DNA of 64,000 nucleotides from Viridibacterium silvisoli (GTDB taxonomy: Bacteria; Pseudomonadota; Gammaproteobacteria; Burkholderiales; Rhodocyclaceae). Positions 42,242 to 50,927 of the stretch are shown one piece after another (within the stretch, counting starts at the first letter, position 1; every line of letters begins with the position of its first letter). Both the position numbers and the translations under genes were made by a program. Under the pieces are notes generated by a model. It saw only the letters and a list, made by a program, of their open reading frames with translations. It was not told where the DNA came from and did not search any database. Location: NCBI RefSeq assembly GCF_036017035.1, contig NZ_JAYXHS010000002.1, positions 372,001 to 436,000 on the forward strand. Direction: 5' to 3'.

Positions 42242-42314
42242 CGGGCCAGCAATGGCCCGCAGGCAGGCATAATGCGGCGGGCTGCCAGTTTCCTGGCGGC
42301 CCGTTTCTCTTTTC
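42242..42314 (+). terminator. Intra-operon hairpins, the second terminator-like (sbp/cysT)
   Basis: A first perfect hairpin has 7-bp arms CGGGCCA/TGGCCCG around a GCAA tetraloop (42242-42259). A second has an 11-bp stem (42278-42288 with 42293-42303, one G-T pair) followed by a T/C-rich run (42304-42314). Together they may partly terminate transcription or protect the sbp message, so that the binding protein exceeds the permeases. Confidence 0.6.
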
Positions 42315-42321
42315 CCGAACC

Positions 42322-43197
42322 ATGAATCGATCGTCTTCACATCGCGTCTTGCCCGGCTTCGGCCTCTCGCTGGGTTACGCGCTCGTCTATCTCTCTCTGC
42401 TCGTGCTGATCCCGCTCGGTGGCCTGATCGCGCGCAGCATGAGCCTGTCGTGGCCCGAGTTCTGGCAGATCGCAACCAGCGAGCGCGCCCTCGCGGCCTA
42501 CCGTGTTACCTTCGGCTGCTCGCTGATCGCCGCACTCGTGAATGCCGTTTTCGGCCTCATCGTGGCCTGGGTGTTGGTGCGCTATGAATTCTTCGGCAAG
42601 CGCTTTGTCGACGCCGCGGTCGATCTGCCTTTCGCGCTGCCGACGGCAGTGGCCGGCATCACGCTGACCACGCTCTATGCCAACACCGGCTGGATCGGTA
42701 TCTGGCTCGAGGGCTCGCTCGGCTTCAAGGTAGCCTTCACCCCAGCGGGCATCGTCGTGGCGCTGATCTTCATTGGCATTCCCTTCGTTGTACGTACCGT
42801 GCAGCCCGTGATCGAGGACATCGAATCCGAAGTGGAGGAGGCTGCTTCGACGCTTGGCGCGACGCGTCTGCAGACCTTCACGCGCGTGTTGTTCCCGGCG
42901 TTGTTCCCGGCGTTGCTGACGGGTTTCACATTGGCGTTCTCACGCGCCGTGGGCGAATACGGTTCGGTGGTTTTTATCGCCGGCAATATGCCGCTGATTT
43001 CCGAAATCACGCCCTTGCTGATCATCGGCAAGCTCGAGCAATACGACGTGGCAGGCGCAACCGTGCTGGCCGTGGTGATGCTGGTCATTTCATTCGTGCT
43101 GCTGCTGGCGATCAACACGCTGCAGTGGTGGGCGGCCAATCGTCACAAGCAGGGCAGGGAAGTGCCTGCCGAGCCGTTGGCGGGAGAGTCCGCATGA
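42322..43197 (+). CDS. cysT: Sulfate ABC transporter permease CysT (CysU)
   Basis: Permease subunit, 291 residues from the ATG at 42322, which lies after the terminator-like hairpin. Six membrane helices are predicted. VDLPFALPTAVAGITLTTLYA and the coupling motif EEAASTLGATRLQTFTRVLFPALFPALLTG match CysT. The stop overlaps the cysW start as ATGA. Confidence 0.96.
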   Translation: MNRSSSHRVLPGFGLSLGYALVYLSLLVLIPLGGLIARSMSLSWPEFWQIATSERALAAYRVTFGCSLIAALVNAVFGLIVAWVLVRYEFFGKRFVDAAVDLPFALPTAVAGITLTTLYANTGWIGIWLEGSLGFKVAFTPAGIVVALIFIGIPFVVRTVQPVIEDIESEVEEAASTLGATRLQTFTRVLFPALFPALLTGFTLAFSRAVGEYGSVVFIAGNMPLISEITPLLIIGKLEQYDVAGATVLAVVMLVISFVLLLAINTLQWWAANRHKQGREVPAEPLAGESA

Positions 43198-44069
43198 GCC
43201 GCCTGCATTCACACGTCAATACCGAATCGCGCGGCGTGCGCTACACGCTCATCGCGCTGGCACTGGGCTTCATGTTCCTGTTTCTCGCACTGCCTCTGCT
43301 GGCGGTCTTTGCCGAAGCGCTTCGCCAAGGCTTGGGTCCGTACTGGGCGGCTCTGGGCGATTCCGATACGCAGCATGCCATCCTGCTGACGGTGCTGATC
43401 GCGGTCATCGTGCTGCCGTTCAACATCCTCTTCGGCCTGGCCGCAGCCTGGCTGGTCGCGCGCTTCGAGTTTCGCGGCAAGAACCTGCTGCTGACTTTCA
43501 TCGATTTGCCCTTTGCGGTCAGCCCGGTCGTTGCCGGTCTGCTGTTCATCCTGATCTTCGGCCGCAACGGCTGGTTGGGGCCATGGCTGCAGGCGCACGA
43601 CATCAAGATCATCTTTGCTTTGCCCGGCATGATCATCGCCACGCTGTTCATCACCTTTCCTTACATCGCGCGCGAACTCATTCCACTGATGCAATCGCAG
43701 GGCAAGGACGAAGAAGAGGCCGCGGTGTCGCTCGGCGCGAACGGGCTGCAGATGTTCTGGCGCGTCACGCTGCCCAATATCAAGTGGGGCCTGCTGTATG
43801 GCGTGATTCTCGCCAATGCGCGTGCGATGGGTGAGTTCGGTGCGGTGAGCGTAGTCAGCGGGCATATCCGCGGCGAGACCAATACTTTGCCTCTGCACGT
43901 GGAAATTCTCTACAACGAATACAACTCGGTCGGCGCCTTCGCGTCGGCGTCCGTGCTGGCCCTGCTGGCACTCGTGACGCTGATTGCCAAGACGATCGTC
44001 GAGTGGCGCATGAACCGGGAGACGGCAATGCTGGATGCGGCGCTGCCGCCGGAGAGGGTGGAATCTTGA
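43194..44069 (+). CDS. cysW: Sulfate ABC transporter permease CysW
   Basis: Second permease, 291 residues. IDLPFAVSPVVAGLLFILIFG and the coupling segment EEAAVSLGANGLQMFWRVTLPNIKWGLLYG are characteristic of CysW, as is GEFGAVSVVSGHIRGETNTLPL. It overlaps cysT by four bases and cysA by four bases, indicating tight translational coupling. Confidence 0.96.
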   Translation: MSRLHSHVNTESRGVRYTLIALALGFMFLFLALPLLAVFAEALRQGLGPYWAALGDSDTQHAILLTVLIAVIVLPFNILFGLAAAWLVARFEFRGKNLLLTFIDLPFAVSPVVAGLLFILIFGRNGWLGPWLQAHDIKIIFALPGMIIATLFITFPYIARELIPLMQSQGKDEEEAAVSLGANGLQMFWRVTLPNIKWGLLYGVILANARAMGEFGAVSVVSGHIRGETNTLPLHVEILYNEYNSVGAFASASVLALLALVTLIAKTIVEWRMNRETAMLDAALPPERVES

Positions 44070-45151
44070 GTATCGAAATCCGCAACATCACCAAGCGCTT
44101 TGGTAATTTCGTAGCGCTCGACAATGTCTCGCTGGACATCCCGACAGGCGAACTCGTCGCGCTGCTCGGCCCTTCCGGCTGTGGCAAGACGACCTTGCTG
44201 CGCATCATCGCCGGCATGGAATCAGCCGACGACGGCCAGATCCTGTTTTCGGGTGAAGAGGCCACGCATGTGCATACGCGCGAGCGCAAGGTCGGTTTCG
44301 TGTTCCAGCACTACGCGCTGTTCCGCCACATGAGCGTGTTCGAGAACGTGGCGTTTGGCCTGCGTGTGAAGCCGCGTGATGAGCGCCCGAGTGAAGCGCA
44401 GATCCGCAAACGCGTTACCGATCTGCTCAAGCTCGTGCAATTGGATTGGCTGGCCGAGCGCTATCCATCACAACTATCAGGGGGTCAGCGTCAGCGCATC
44501 GCACTGGCACGTGCGCTGGCAGTCGAACCGAAAGTGTTGCTACTGGATGAGCCTTTCGGCGCGCTCGACACGCAGGTGCGCAAGGAGCTGCGTCGCTGGT
44601 TGCGTCGCCTGCACGACGAAATGCATATTGCATCCGTCTTCGTCACGCACGATCAGGAAGAGGCGCTTGAGGTTGCCGATCGCGTCGTGGTCATGAACAA
44701 GGGACACGTCGAACAGGTTGGTACGCCGGACGAGGTCTACACCATGCCCGCAAGCCCATTCGTGTATCGCTTTCTTGGCAATGTGAATGTGTTCCACAAT
44801 CGCGTGCATGGCGGCTGGGCAGAGGTAGATCGTAGCGGCAAGAGCGAAGAGCCGGCGCAAGGTGATGGCACGCAGGCATTCGTGCGCCCGCATGACATCG
44901 AGATCCTGCGCGAATCTGCTGACAATGCCCTGTCAGCACGCGTGCTTCACGTGCAGGCCATCGGTCCGCTGGTGAGGGTTGAGGTCGAACACCAGCATGA
45001 GATATTCGAGGTCGAGCTGACGCGCGAGCGCCATACCGAACTGGGCATCGCCAGCGGCGACACGGTATGGCTACGCCCGCGGAATGTGCGCGTCTTTCAG
45101 GGGAATGCGTTGCTGGACAGCAGGACTTTCGATCTGGGCGGTGGCATCTGA
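44066..45151 (+). CDS. cysA: Sulfate ABC transporter ATP-binding protein CysA
   Basis: The ATPase (361 residues) has SIEIRNITKRFGNFVALDNV, Walker A GPSGCGKTT, signature LSGGQRQRIALARALA, Walker B LLLDEPFGALD and switch His VTHDQEEAL, with a C-terminal TOBE-like domain. The start is a TTG at 44066 overlapping the cysW stop. No ATG gives a normal N-terminus; a frame extending further upstream has no similarity. It ends the sulfate operon and converges on infA. Confidence 0.95.
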   Translation: MSIEIRNITKRFGNFVALDNVSLDIPTGELVALLGPSGCGKTTLLRIIAGMESADDGQILFSGEEATHVHTRERKVGFVFQHYALFRHMSVFENVAFGLRVKPRDERPSEAQIRKRVTDLLKLVQLDWLAERYPSQLSGGQRQRIALARALAVEPKVLLLDEPFGALDTQVRKELRRWLRRLHDEMHIASVFVTHDQEEALEVADRVVVMNKGHVEQVGTPDEVYTMPASPFVYRFLGNVNVFHNRVHGGWAEVDRSGKSEEPAQGDGTQAFVRPHDIEILRESADNALSARVLHVQAIGPLVRVEVEHQHEIFEVELTRERHTELGIASGDTVWLRPRNVRVFQGNALLDSRTFDLGGGI

Positions 45152-45212
45152 GGCGCTTTGCGCAGCCTCTGTCCATCCGCCCCAAGCGGCTTACGGCGTG
45201 ATGCCGTAAGGC

Positions 45213-45479
45213 TTAACGACGATAGTTGTTCTGACGCGGTGCTGGTGCCGGACCGGTGGTGGTCTTGTGACGGAAGGTGATACGTGCCTTGGTCAGGTCG
45301 TAAGGCGACATTTCCAGGCTGACCTTGTCGCCAGCGATCATGCGGATGTGGTGCTTGCGCATCTTGCCGGCGGCATAAGCAATGACGACAACACCGTTCT
45401 CCAGCGTCACGCGGAAGCGCGTGTCGGGCAGTACTTCATCAATAACGCCTTCGATTTCCAGAAGTTCTTCTTTTGCCAT
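45213..45479 (-). CDS. infA: Translation initiation factor IF-1
   Basis: IF-1 blocks the ribosomal A site during initiation. The 88-residue protein has the S1-like OB fold (EIEGVIDEVLPDTRFRV, GKMRKHHIRMIAGDKV, SPYDLTKARITFRH). Compared with E. coli IF-1 (72 residues) it has a basic C-terminal tail, KTTTGPAPAPRQNNYRR, as in the second infA copy carried by many Betaproteobacteria. The main ribosomal-protein cluster, where another infA would be expected, is not in the window. Confidence 0.95.
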   Translation of the reverse strand: MAKEELLEIEGVIDEVLPDTRFRVTLENGVVVIAYAAGKMRKHHIRMIAGDKVSLEMSPYDLTKARITFRHKTTTGPAPAPRQNNYRR

Positions 45480-45600
45480 TGAGGCTGATTTCCTTGTTTC
45501 GACTGATCAATGAGTTTGATCAATTCTTGCGAGTAATTGTAACGCTCGTGTGACGCACGAATGATGCCTGAGCGTCGTGGCTCCATGAAACCGCGGATGC

Positions 45601-45633
45601 CACAAAAAAAGCCCGGCGCACCGGGCTTTTCGT
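45601..45633 (-). terminator. Rho-independent terminator of the cold-shock gene
   Basis: A perfect stem AAAGCCCGG/CCGGGCTTTT around a short CGCA loop with flanking A and T runs, just downstream of the cold-shock gene on the minus strand. Confidence 0.9.
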
Positions 45634-45652
45634 ACAGATATCTGTAACCAAC

Positions 45653-45859
45653 TTATTCCGCAGGGCGGATGTTGGAAGCTTGCTTGCCCTTCGGGCCTTG
45701 GGTGATATCGAACGATACGCGTTGGTTCTCGGCCAGGGTCTTGAAGCCTTGGTTCTGAATCGCGGAGAAGTGAGCGAAGAGGTCTTCGCCGCCGCCATCA
45801 GGAGTAATAAAGCCGAAACCCTTGGAGTCGTTGAACCACTTGACGGTACCAGTTGCCAT
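45653..45859 (-). CDS. cspA: Cold-shock protein (CspA family)
   Basis: A 68-residue nucleic-acid chaperone. It starts ATGTVKWFNDSKGFGFITPD and has the RNA-binding motifs KGFGFI (RNP1) and DLFAHFSAI (RNP2), ending KGKQASNIRPAE. The start at 45859 gives the canonical N-terminus; a longer frame adds an unrelated hydrophobic leader. About 150 noncoding bases lie upstream, compatible with the long, structured 5' leader through which such genes are controlled. They contain a GGGC-AAAA-GCCC hairpin near 45890. Confidence 0.97.
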   Translation of the reverse strand: MATGTVKWFNDSKGFGFITPDGGGEDLFAHFSAIQNQGFKTLAENQRVSFDITQGPKGKQASNIRPAE

Positions 45860-46069
45860 GTTGATGTGTCCTAAAAATATTGCAAAAAAGGGCAAAAGCC
45901 CGGTTACGACGGTCAAGAGGAGGGATGGCAAACCAGAAGACCTGCAAAACTGCGGGCGCTACTGCAAGACACACTGCGACACTGCTTGAAAATCGTACCC
46001 GTGATAATGGCCTCAACTTTTCGAATTGGCAAGCGGTATTTGCGTTCGAAGGTAAATTGTGATGAACGG

Positions 46070-46687
46070 TCAGGCGCTCACCGGCTTTGGGGCGCTTTTG
46101 GGGCGAAAAGCGCGGCTGATTTCGGTGCGGGTTTCCACGTACGGACCGCCTATCAAATCAATGCAGTATGGGACTGCGGCGAAGATGCCTTCGACGCTTA
46201 ATGTGCCATTGGCATCTCGCAGGCCCTCAAGTGTTTCGCAAATCGCTTTGGGTTGCCCCGGCAGATTGATGATGAGGCTTGTTCCGCGTATGACGGCGGT
46301 CTGGCGCGAAAGAATGGAGGTGGGCACGAAGTGGCGCGAGATGCGGCGCATTTCTTCGCCAAAGCCGGGCATTTCGCGCTCACCCACGGCCAGCGTGGCT
46401 TCGGGAGTTACGTCGCGCAAAGCGGGGCCTGTGCCGCCGGTTGTGACAATCAGATGACAGCCAGCCCGGTCGGCCAGTTCGATGAGCGTCTGCTCGATGA
46501 GCGGCTGTTCGTCAGGGATCAGGCGTTGCTCGGCACGCCAGGGCGAGATGAGTGCCTTGTCGAACCATTCCTGCAGTGCCGGAATGCCTTTGTCCTCATA
46601 GGCGCCGGCGGAGGCGCGGTCGCTGATTGATACAAGGCCGATGACGAATGGATTATCTTTGCTGGCGGCGATCGGCGGCTTACTCAT
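46070..46687 (-). CDS. mog: Molybdopterin adenylyltransferase (Mog/MoaB)
   Basis: Mog activates molybdopterin with AMP before molybdate insertion. From the ATG at 46687 the protein is 205 residues, with VIGLVSISDRASAGAYEDKG, the TTGGTGPALRDVTPEAT substrate-binding motif and the SLIINLPGQPKAI segment near the C-terminus. It overlaps the yjgA-like stop by eight bases (ATGAGTAA), so they form an operon. It joins moaA, mobA and moaC as the fourth cofactor gene in the window. Confidence 0.95.
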   Translation of the reverse strand: MSKPPIAASKDNPFVIGLVSISDRASAGAYEDKGIPALQEWFDKALISPWRAEQRLIPDEQPLIEQTLIELADRAGCHLIVTTGGTGPALRDVTPEATLAVGEREMPGFGEEMRRISRHFVPTSILSRQTAVIRGTSLIINLPGQPKAICETLEGLRDANGTLSVEGIFAAVPYCIDLIGGPYVETRTEISRAFRPKSAPKPVSA

Positions 46688-47240
46688 CCGCTTCGTCCTC
46701 GTCGGGCATGACATATTCATCGTCGTCGCGACGACCGCCTCCAAGGTCGAGCTCGCGCAGCGCTTGGTAGATTTCGCGGAAGGCGCGCGGAGGGCGGTTG
46801 AGCTCTTTCTCGCGAATGGCATTGCGGCGCATCTGGCGTAATTGCTGCAGATCAGCGCCCGGATATTGTGTGGCGATTTCGCCAATCACTTTCTCGTCTT
46901 CGATGAGGCGCTCGCGCAGACGCTCCAGACGATGCATGCGCGCGGTCTCAGCACGTGATACGCCCTTGACGGCGTCCAGCGCGGCCTTGATCGGCGTGGG
47001 GTCGGCGTCGCGCATGAGCTTGCCGATGTACTGCATCTGCCGGCGAAGTGCTTCGCTGCGGCCGGGAATGCGTTGCGCGTCGCGCACGGCCTCGCGCAGG
47101 TTGTCGTCGATGGCGATTTTTGCCAGTCGTTCCTTCGACAGCTTGACCAGTTCTTCGCCTAACTCTTGCAGGGCGTGCATGTCACGTTTGCGTTGTGACT
47201 TGCTGGGTCCTGAATCTTCCTGATGATCTGATTCTTGCAT
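46680..47240 (-). CDS. darP: DUF615 ribosome-associated protein (YjgA/DarP)
   Basis: The 186-residue helical, charged protein has the DUF615 features: SKSQRKRDMHALQELGEELV, KLSKERLAKIAIDDNLREAV, RRQMQYIGKLMRD and a C-terminal RAFREIYQALREL. DarP (YjgA) binds late 50S assembly intermediates in E. coli. The tail is acidic. It overlaps mog and is divergent from pmbA, a gene pairing common in proteobacteria. Confidence 0.94.
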   Translation of the reverse strand: MQESDHQEDSGPSKSQRKRDMHALQELGEELVKLSKERLAKIAIDDNLREAVRDAQRIPGRSEALRRQMQYIGKLMRDADPTPIKAALDAVKGVSRAETARMHRLERLRERLIEDEKVIGEIATQYPGADLQQLRQMRRNAIREKELNRPPRAFREIYQALRELDLGGGRRDDDEYVMPDEDEADE

Positions 47241-47307
47241 GACGTTCGAGGTGCATTAACAGGCTAAGATTATAGCCCTCACAGAACCTCCCTCCCGGAT
47301 AAGACGC

Positions 47308-48666
47308 ATGCCTCGTAACAATGATGGTTTCAGCTATTCCCGCGATCAGCTGCAGGAAATTGCTCAGGAAGTGCTTGATTATGCGAAGCATCGCGGCGCC
47401 ACGGCCTGCGAGACGGATGTGTCGGAGGGGTTTGGCCATTCCGTCACCGTGCGACGAGGAGAGGTCGAGACTATTGAATACAACCGCGACAAGGGCTTGG
47501 GTGTTTCGGTGTACTTGGGCCAGCGGCGTGGCCATGCCAGTTCATCCGATTTTTCGCGCACGGCCGTGCGCGCAGCCGTGGATGCTGCGTTGTCGATTGC
47601 AAGTTTTACAGCGAAGGACGATTGCGCCGGCCTGGCCGACGAAAAACTGTTGTGGCACGGGCCGTCTAGCTTTACCGACGACTTGCAGCTGTATCACCCC
47701 TGGACATTGTCGATTGACGGAGCCGTAGATCTTGCGCGTCGCTGCGAGGCGTCTGCTTTCGCGGTGAGTCCGGAGATCCGTAATTCGGAAGGGGCTTCGG
47801 TGTCACGCCAGGAGTCGCAATTCATCTCCGGTAACAGCAATGGCTTCCTGCATGGCTTCTCGACCTCGCGCCATTCGATCTCGTGCTCGGTGATTGCCGG
47901 CGAGGGTGAGGACATGCAACGCGACGACTGGTACAGCTCGCGTCGCAATGCCGACAAGCTGGCGGCTCCCGAAGAGATTGGCGATTACGCGGCTCGGCGG
48001 GCACTTTCGCGTCTCGGTGCGCGACGTGTGCCAACCTGTGCGGTACCGGTTATTTTCGAAGCGCCGCAAGCCTGCGGCCTGCTCGGCAGTTTCGTCAATG
48101 CGGTGAGTGGCGGCAGCTTGTACCGCAAGTCTTCTTTCCTGCTGGACTCGATCGGCAAGCAGGTCTTTGCACCGCACATCAATATCGTAGAGAACCCGCA
48201 TTTGCCTGGCGCGGTTGCGAGCACGCCTTATGACGATGAGGGGGTTGCGACGGCGCCGCGCGATGTGATCAAGGATGGCGTGCTGCAGGGCTATTTCCTG
48301 GGCAGCTATTCGGCGCGTAAACTGGGTATGCAGACCACTGGCAACGCGGGCGGCAGTCATAACCTGATCCTCGCACCCGGCAAGCAGAGTCTGGCCGAGA
48401 TGATCGCCAGCGTGCCGCGTGGCTTGTTGGTGACGGAGTTGCTGGGGCAGGGCGTCAACTATGTGACGGGTGACTACTCGCGCGGTGCGGCCGGCTACTG
48501 GATCGAGAACGGCGTCATACAGTACGCGGTGCAAGAGATTACTATCGCCGGCAATATGCGTGACATGTTCCACAACATCGTGGCACTCGGTAACGACGTC
48601 ATCGTACGTGGCGGCAAGCAGGCGCCATCGATGCTGATAGAAGGCATGACCATCGCGGGAGCTTGA
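47308..48666 (+). CDS. pmbA: TldD/PmbA family metalloprotease component PmbA
   Basis: PmbA (TldE) and TldD form a heteromeric protease that matures peptides such as microcin B17 and degrades antitoxin CcdA; TldD holds the HExxxH zinc site. The 452-residue protein has GHSVTVRRGEVETIEYNRDKGLG near the start, QESQFISGNSNGF, and GGSHNLILAPGKQS plus GVNYVTGDYSRGAAGYWIENG near the end. It lacks a HExxxH motif, which assigns it as PmbA. No tldD is in the window. A small hairpin (48682-48700) follows its stop. Confidence 0.95.
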   Translation: MPRNNDGFSYSRDQLQEIAQEVLDYAKHRGATACETDVSEGFGHSVTVRRGEVETIEYNRDKGLGVSVYLGQRRGHASSSDFSRTAVRAAVDAALSIASFTAKDDCAGLADEKLLWHGPSSFTDDLQLYHPWTLSIDGAVDLARRCEASAFAVSPEIRNSEGASVSRQESQFISGNSNGFLHGFSTSRHSISCSVIAGEGEDMQRDDWYSSRRNADKLAAPEEIGDYAARRALSRLGARRVPTCAVPVIFEAPQACGLLGSFVNAVSGGSLYRKSSFLLDSIGKQVFAPHINIVENPHLPGAVASTPYDDEGVATAPRDVIKDGVLQGYFLGSYSARKLGMQTTGNAGGSHNLILAPGKQSLAEMIASVPRGLLVTELLGQGVNYVTGDYSRGAAGYWIENGVIQYAVQEITIAGNMRDMFHNIVALGNDVIVRGGKQAPSMLIEGMTIAGA

Positions 48667-48801
48667 GCAAAGTGAGTAACGGTGCGGGTTAACCCCGCAC
48701 GGTGCCCGTGCTTAAAGTTTCTATAATCGCCCGGCAAATGTTGCACGAATGCAATCAGAAGCGTTGTCAGAAGCTGATTCACCAACAGGGAGGAGACTCA
48801 A

Positions 48802-49893
48802 GTGGAACGTCGTTCGTTTTTGAAGAAAGCCAGCGTGGGCGTAGCTGCGGGTGCGATTGCAGCGCCCGCTATTGCGCAGTCCGCGCCGACCATCAAGTGG
48901 CGCTTGGCATCGAGTTTTCCGAAGAGTCTTGACACCATTTTTTCTGCGGCCGAAGTGGTGTCGCAGCACGTCAAGACGGCTACTGGTGGCAAGTTCGAAA
49001 TCCAGATCTTCGCTGCTGGCGAACTGGTGCCCGGCTTGGGTGTGCTCGACGCGGTCAAGGATGGTACTGTCGATTGCTGCCATACGGCGGGTTACTACTT
49101 CATCGGCAAGGACCCGACTTTCGCCTTTGATGCAGCCATTCCTTTTGGTCTGAACAGCCGTCAGCAATCTGCCTGGCTGTGGGAGGGCGGCGGCATGGAA
49201 CTGCTGCGCGACTTCTTCAAGGACTACAACATCTACAACATCCCTTGTGGCAACACCGGCACGCAAATGGGTGGTTGGTATCGCAAGGAAGTGAAAACAG
49301 CGAAGGACATGCAGGGCCTGAAGATGCGCATCGGCGGCCTGGGTGGCCCGGTGCTGGCCAAGCTCGGCGTCGTGCCGCAGCAGATTGCTGGCGGTGACAT
49401 CTATCCGGCACTGGAGAAGGGCACCATTGACGCGACGGAGTGGGTCGGTCCGTATGACGATGAGAAGCTCGGCTTCAACAAGGTTGCCAAGTACTATTAC
49501 TACCCGGGTTTCTGGGAAGGCAGCGCACAGCTATCGCTGTATGTGAACCAGAAAAAGTGGCAAGAGCTGCCGAAGGAGTACCAACAGATTCTGGAGGACG
49601 CCTGCGCTTATGCACACCTTGAAATGCAGTCGCGCTACGACGTGAAGAACGTCAATGCGCTGCGTCGTCTCGTGGCTGCCGGCACCCAGCTGCGCCCATT
49701 CTCGAAAGAGATCATGACTGCGGCTGCCAAGGCGGCTGACGAGCTCTACAACGAGTATTCCGCCAAGAACCCGAAGTGGAAGAAGATCTACGAGCCGTGG
49801 AAGAAATTCCGTGACGACGAATTGCTGTGGTTCCGTGTGGCCGAGAAGAGTTTTGATGATTTCATGCACGCCCAGCAGTCGGGCAAGCGCTGA
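48802..49893 (+). CDS. Orphan TRAP transporter substrate-binding protein with Tat signal
   Basis: The 363-residue protein begins at a GTG with a strong GGAGGAG ribosome-binding site. Its N-terminus ERRSFLKKASVGVAAG is a twin-arginine signal followed by PAIAQSAP, so it is exported folded. The mature part is a DctP family receptor of the TakP type (KWRLASSFPKSLDTIF, GVLDAVKDGTVDCCHTAGYYF, KMRIGGLGGPVLAKLGVVPQQI). TakP-type receptors bind 2-oxo acids. No permease genes are adjacent, so it must share permeases encoded elsewhere or act without them. A TATAAT lies at 48722-48727. Confidence 0.93.
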   Translation: MERRSFLKKASVGVAAGAIAAPAIAQSAPTIKWRLASSFPKSLDTIFSAAEVVSQHVKTATGGKFEIQIFAAGELVPGLGVLDAVKDGTVDCCHTAGYYFIGKDPTFAFDAAIPFGLNSRQQSAWLWEGGGMELLRDFFKDYNIYNIPCGNTGTQMGGWYRKEVKTAKDMQGLKMRIGGLGGPVLAKLGVVPQQIAGGDIYPALEKGTIDATEWVGPYDDEKLGFNKVAKYYYYPGFWEGSAQLSLYVNQKKWQELPKEYQQILEDACAYAHLEMQSRYDVKNVNALRRLVAAGTQLRPFSKEIMTAAAKAADELYNEYSAKNPKWKKIYEPWKKFRDDELLWFRVAEKSFDDFMHAQQSGKR

Positions 49894-49914
49894 TAGTTGC
49901 GCGCAGGAATGACT

Positions 49915-49947
49915 CAACAAAAAACCCGCCTCGGCGGGTTTTTTGTT
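49915..49947 (+). terminator. Rho-independent terminator
   Basis: AAAAAACCCGCC, a TC loop and GGCGGGTTTTTT. It can serve the TRAP receptor gene and, on the opposite strand, the convergent TraB/GumN gene. Confidence 0.92.
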
Positions 49948-49961
49948 GCCCGGTGCTTGTC

Positions 49962-50912
49962 TTACTCGTCGTTGCTGGCTTGCCGCACGCTGTAGCCCTT
50001 GCGTTCGAGCAACTCCGCTACATTGCCTTTGCCCGTAATGTGGCCGGCGCCGATGACCACGAAGACCTGTTCGCCGCGAGCCAGCCAGACGCTGATCTTG
50101 TCTGCCATCTCGACGTTGCGCTTGCCGAGTAACTCTTGTTCAAGCGCTTTACCGCTGCCCATGCCTTCGCTCATGAGCTTCGAAAGTTTGTTCAGATTGC
50201 CGGTTTGCCAGGACTGGATCAGCTCTTCCAGGTAGGGGCCGAAGCGGCGTTTCTCGATCATGTCCAGCGCCTCTTCCAGTGAGCTGATCTGATCTCGCTC
50301 CGGGCTGGCCGTGAGCGCCTGCAACTGTCGTTCGATGGTTTCGAGTTCGCGCACGGGTTTGCCCGTGGCCCGCGCCTGCTGGAGGAACCATACATCGATG
50401 CCATTTTGCATGCTCAGCCCCTGCTGCTGTGCCGCCATCGTCGAGAGCATCGTCGCCGCCATGATGGGCCGCATATTGTCGAGCAGCATCATCGGCAGGC
50501 CTAGATTGCCCGCGACGTTCTGCATCTTGCGTGTAGTGCCCACAGACAGCTTGCTGGTCAGGGTCTGGCCCTGCGGCAGCGACATGGCTTCCAGCATCTT
50601 GCCCATGAGGTCGGCGTTGGTCGGGTCAAGTTCGACAGCCAGTGCCTGACTGCTGCGGAAGCGCCGCAGTACGGATTCAGGAAACTGCAGGCAGCTCTCG
50701 CGACAGACGTGAACGGAGCCAAGCAGATACACTGCGCCCTTCGATGCCGTGCTGCGGATTTCCCACATCGGTAGCGGTTCGCCAGCCGCGTGTACCGCAG
50801 GCAGTAGCAACGCCACAGCGAGACTTGCGAGCGTTTGCCGCAGCTTGCGTGACATGCGCTGAAAAACAGCGCGGTGGAGAAGTTGCAGGCTTGCGCTTGT
50901 CATTGACGTCAT
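49962..50912 (-). CDS. TraB/GumN family protein
   Basis: From the ATG at 50912 the protein is 316 residues; ATGs at 50903 and 50855 are also in frame, the latter giving the cleanest signal peptide (LASLAVALLLPAVHA). The core motifs of the TraB/GumN family are present: YLLGSVHVCRESC with the conserved GSxH, the DVWFLQQARATGKPV strand with ELETIERQL, and VFVVIGAGHITGKGNVAELLERKGY with the second GxxH. The family is thought to contain metal-dependent proteases; the role here is unknown. It is divergent from miaA. Confidence 0.9.
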   Translation of the reverse strand: MTSMTSASLQLLHRAVFQRMSRKLRQTLASLAVALLLPAVHAAGEPLPMWEIRSTASKGAVYLLGSVHVCRESCLQFPESVLRRFRSSQALAVELDPTNADLMGKMLEAMSLPQGQTLTSKLSVGTTRKMQNVAGNLGLPMMLLDNMRPIMAATMLSTMAAQQQGLSMQNGIDVWFLQQARATGKPVRELETIERQLQALTASPERDQISSLEEALDMIEKRRFGPYLEELIQSWQTGNLNKLSKLMSEGMGSGKALEQELLGKRNVEMADKISVWLARGEQVFVVIGAGHITGKGNVAELLERKGYSVRQASNDE

Positions 50913-50927
50913 TTCTTGTCCGGTTTC

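Noticed and set aside
45190..45210. Hairpin CTTACGGC/GCCGTAAG between cysA and infA as a terminator
   Set aside because: The 8-bp stem is perfect but there is no T tract on either strand, so intrinsic termination is not supported.
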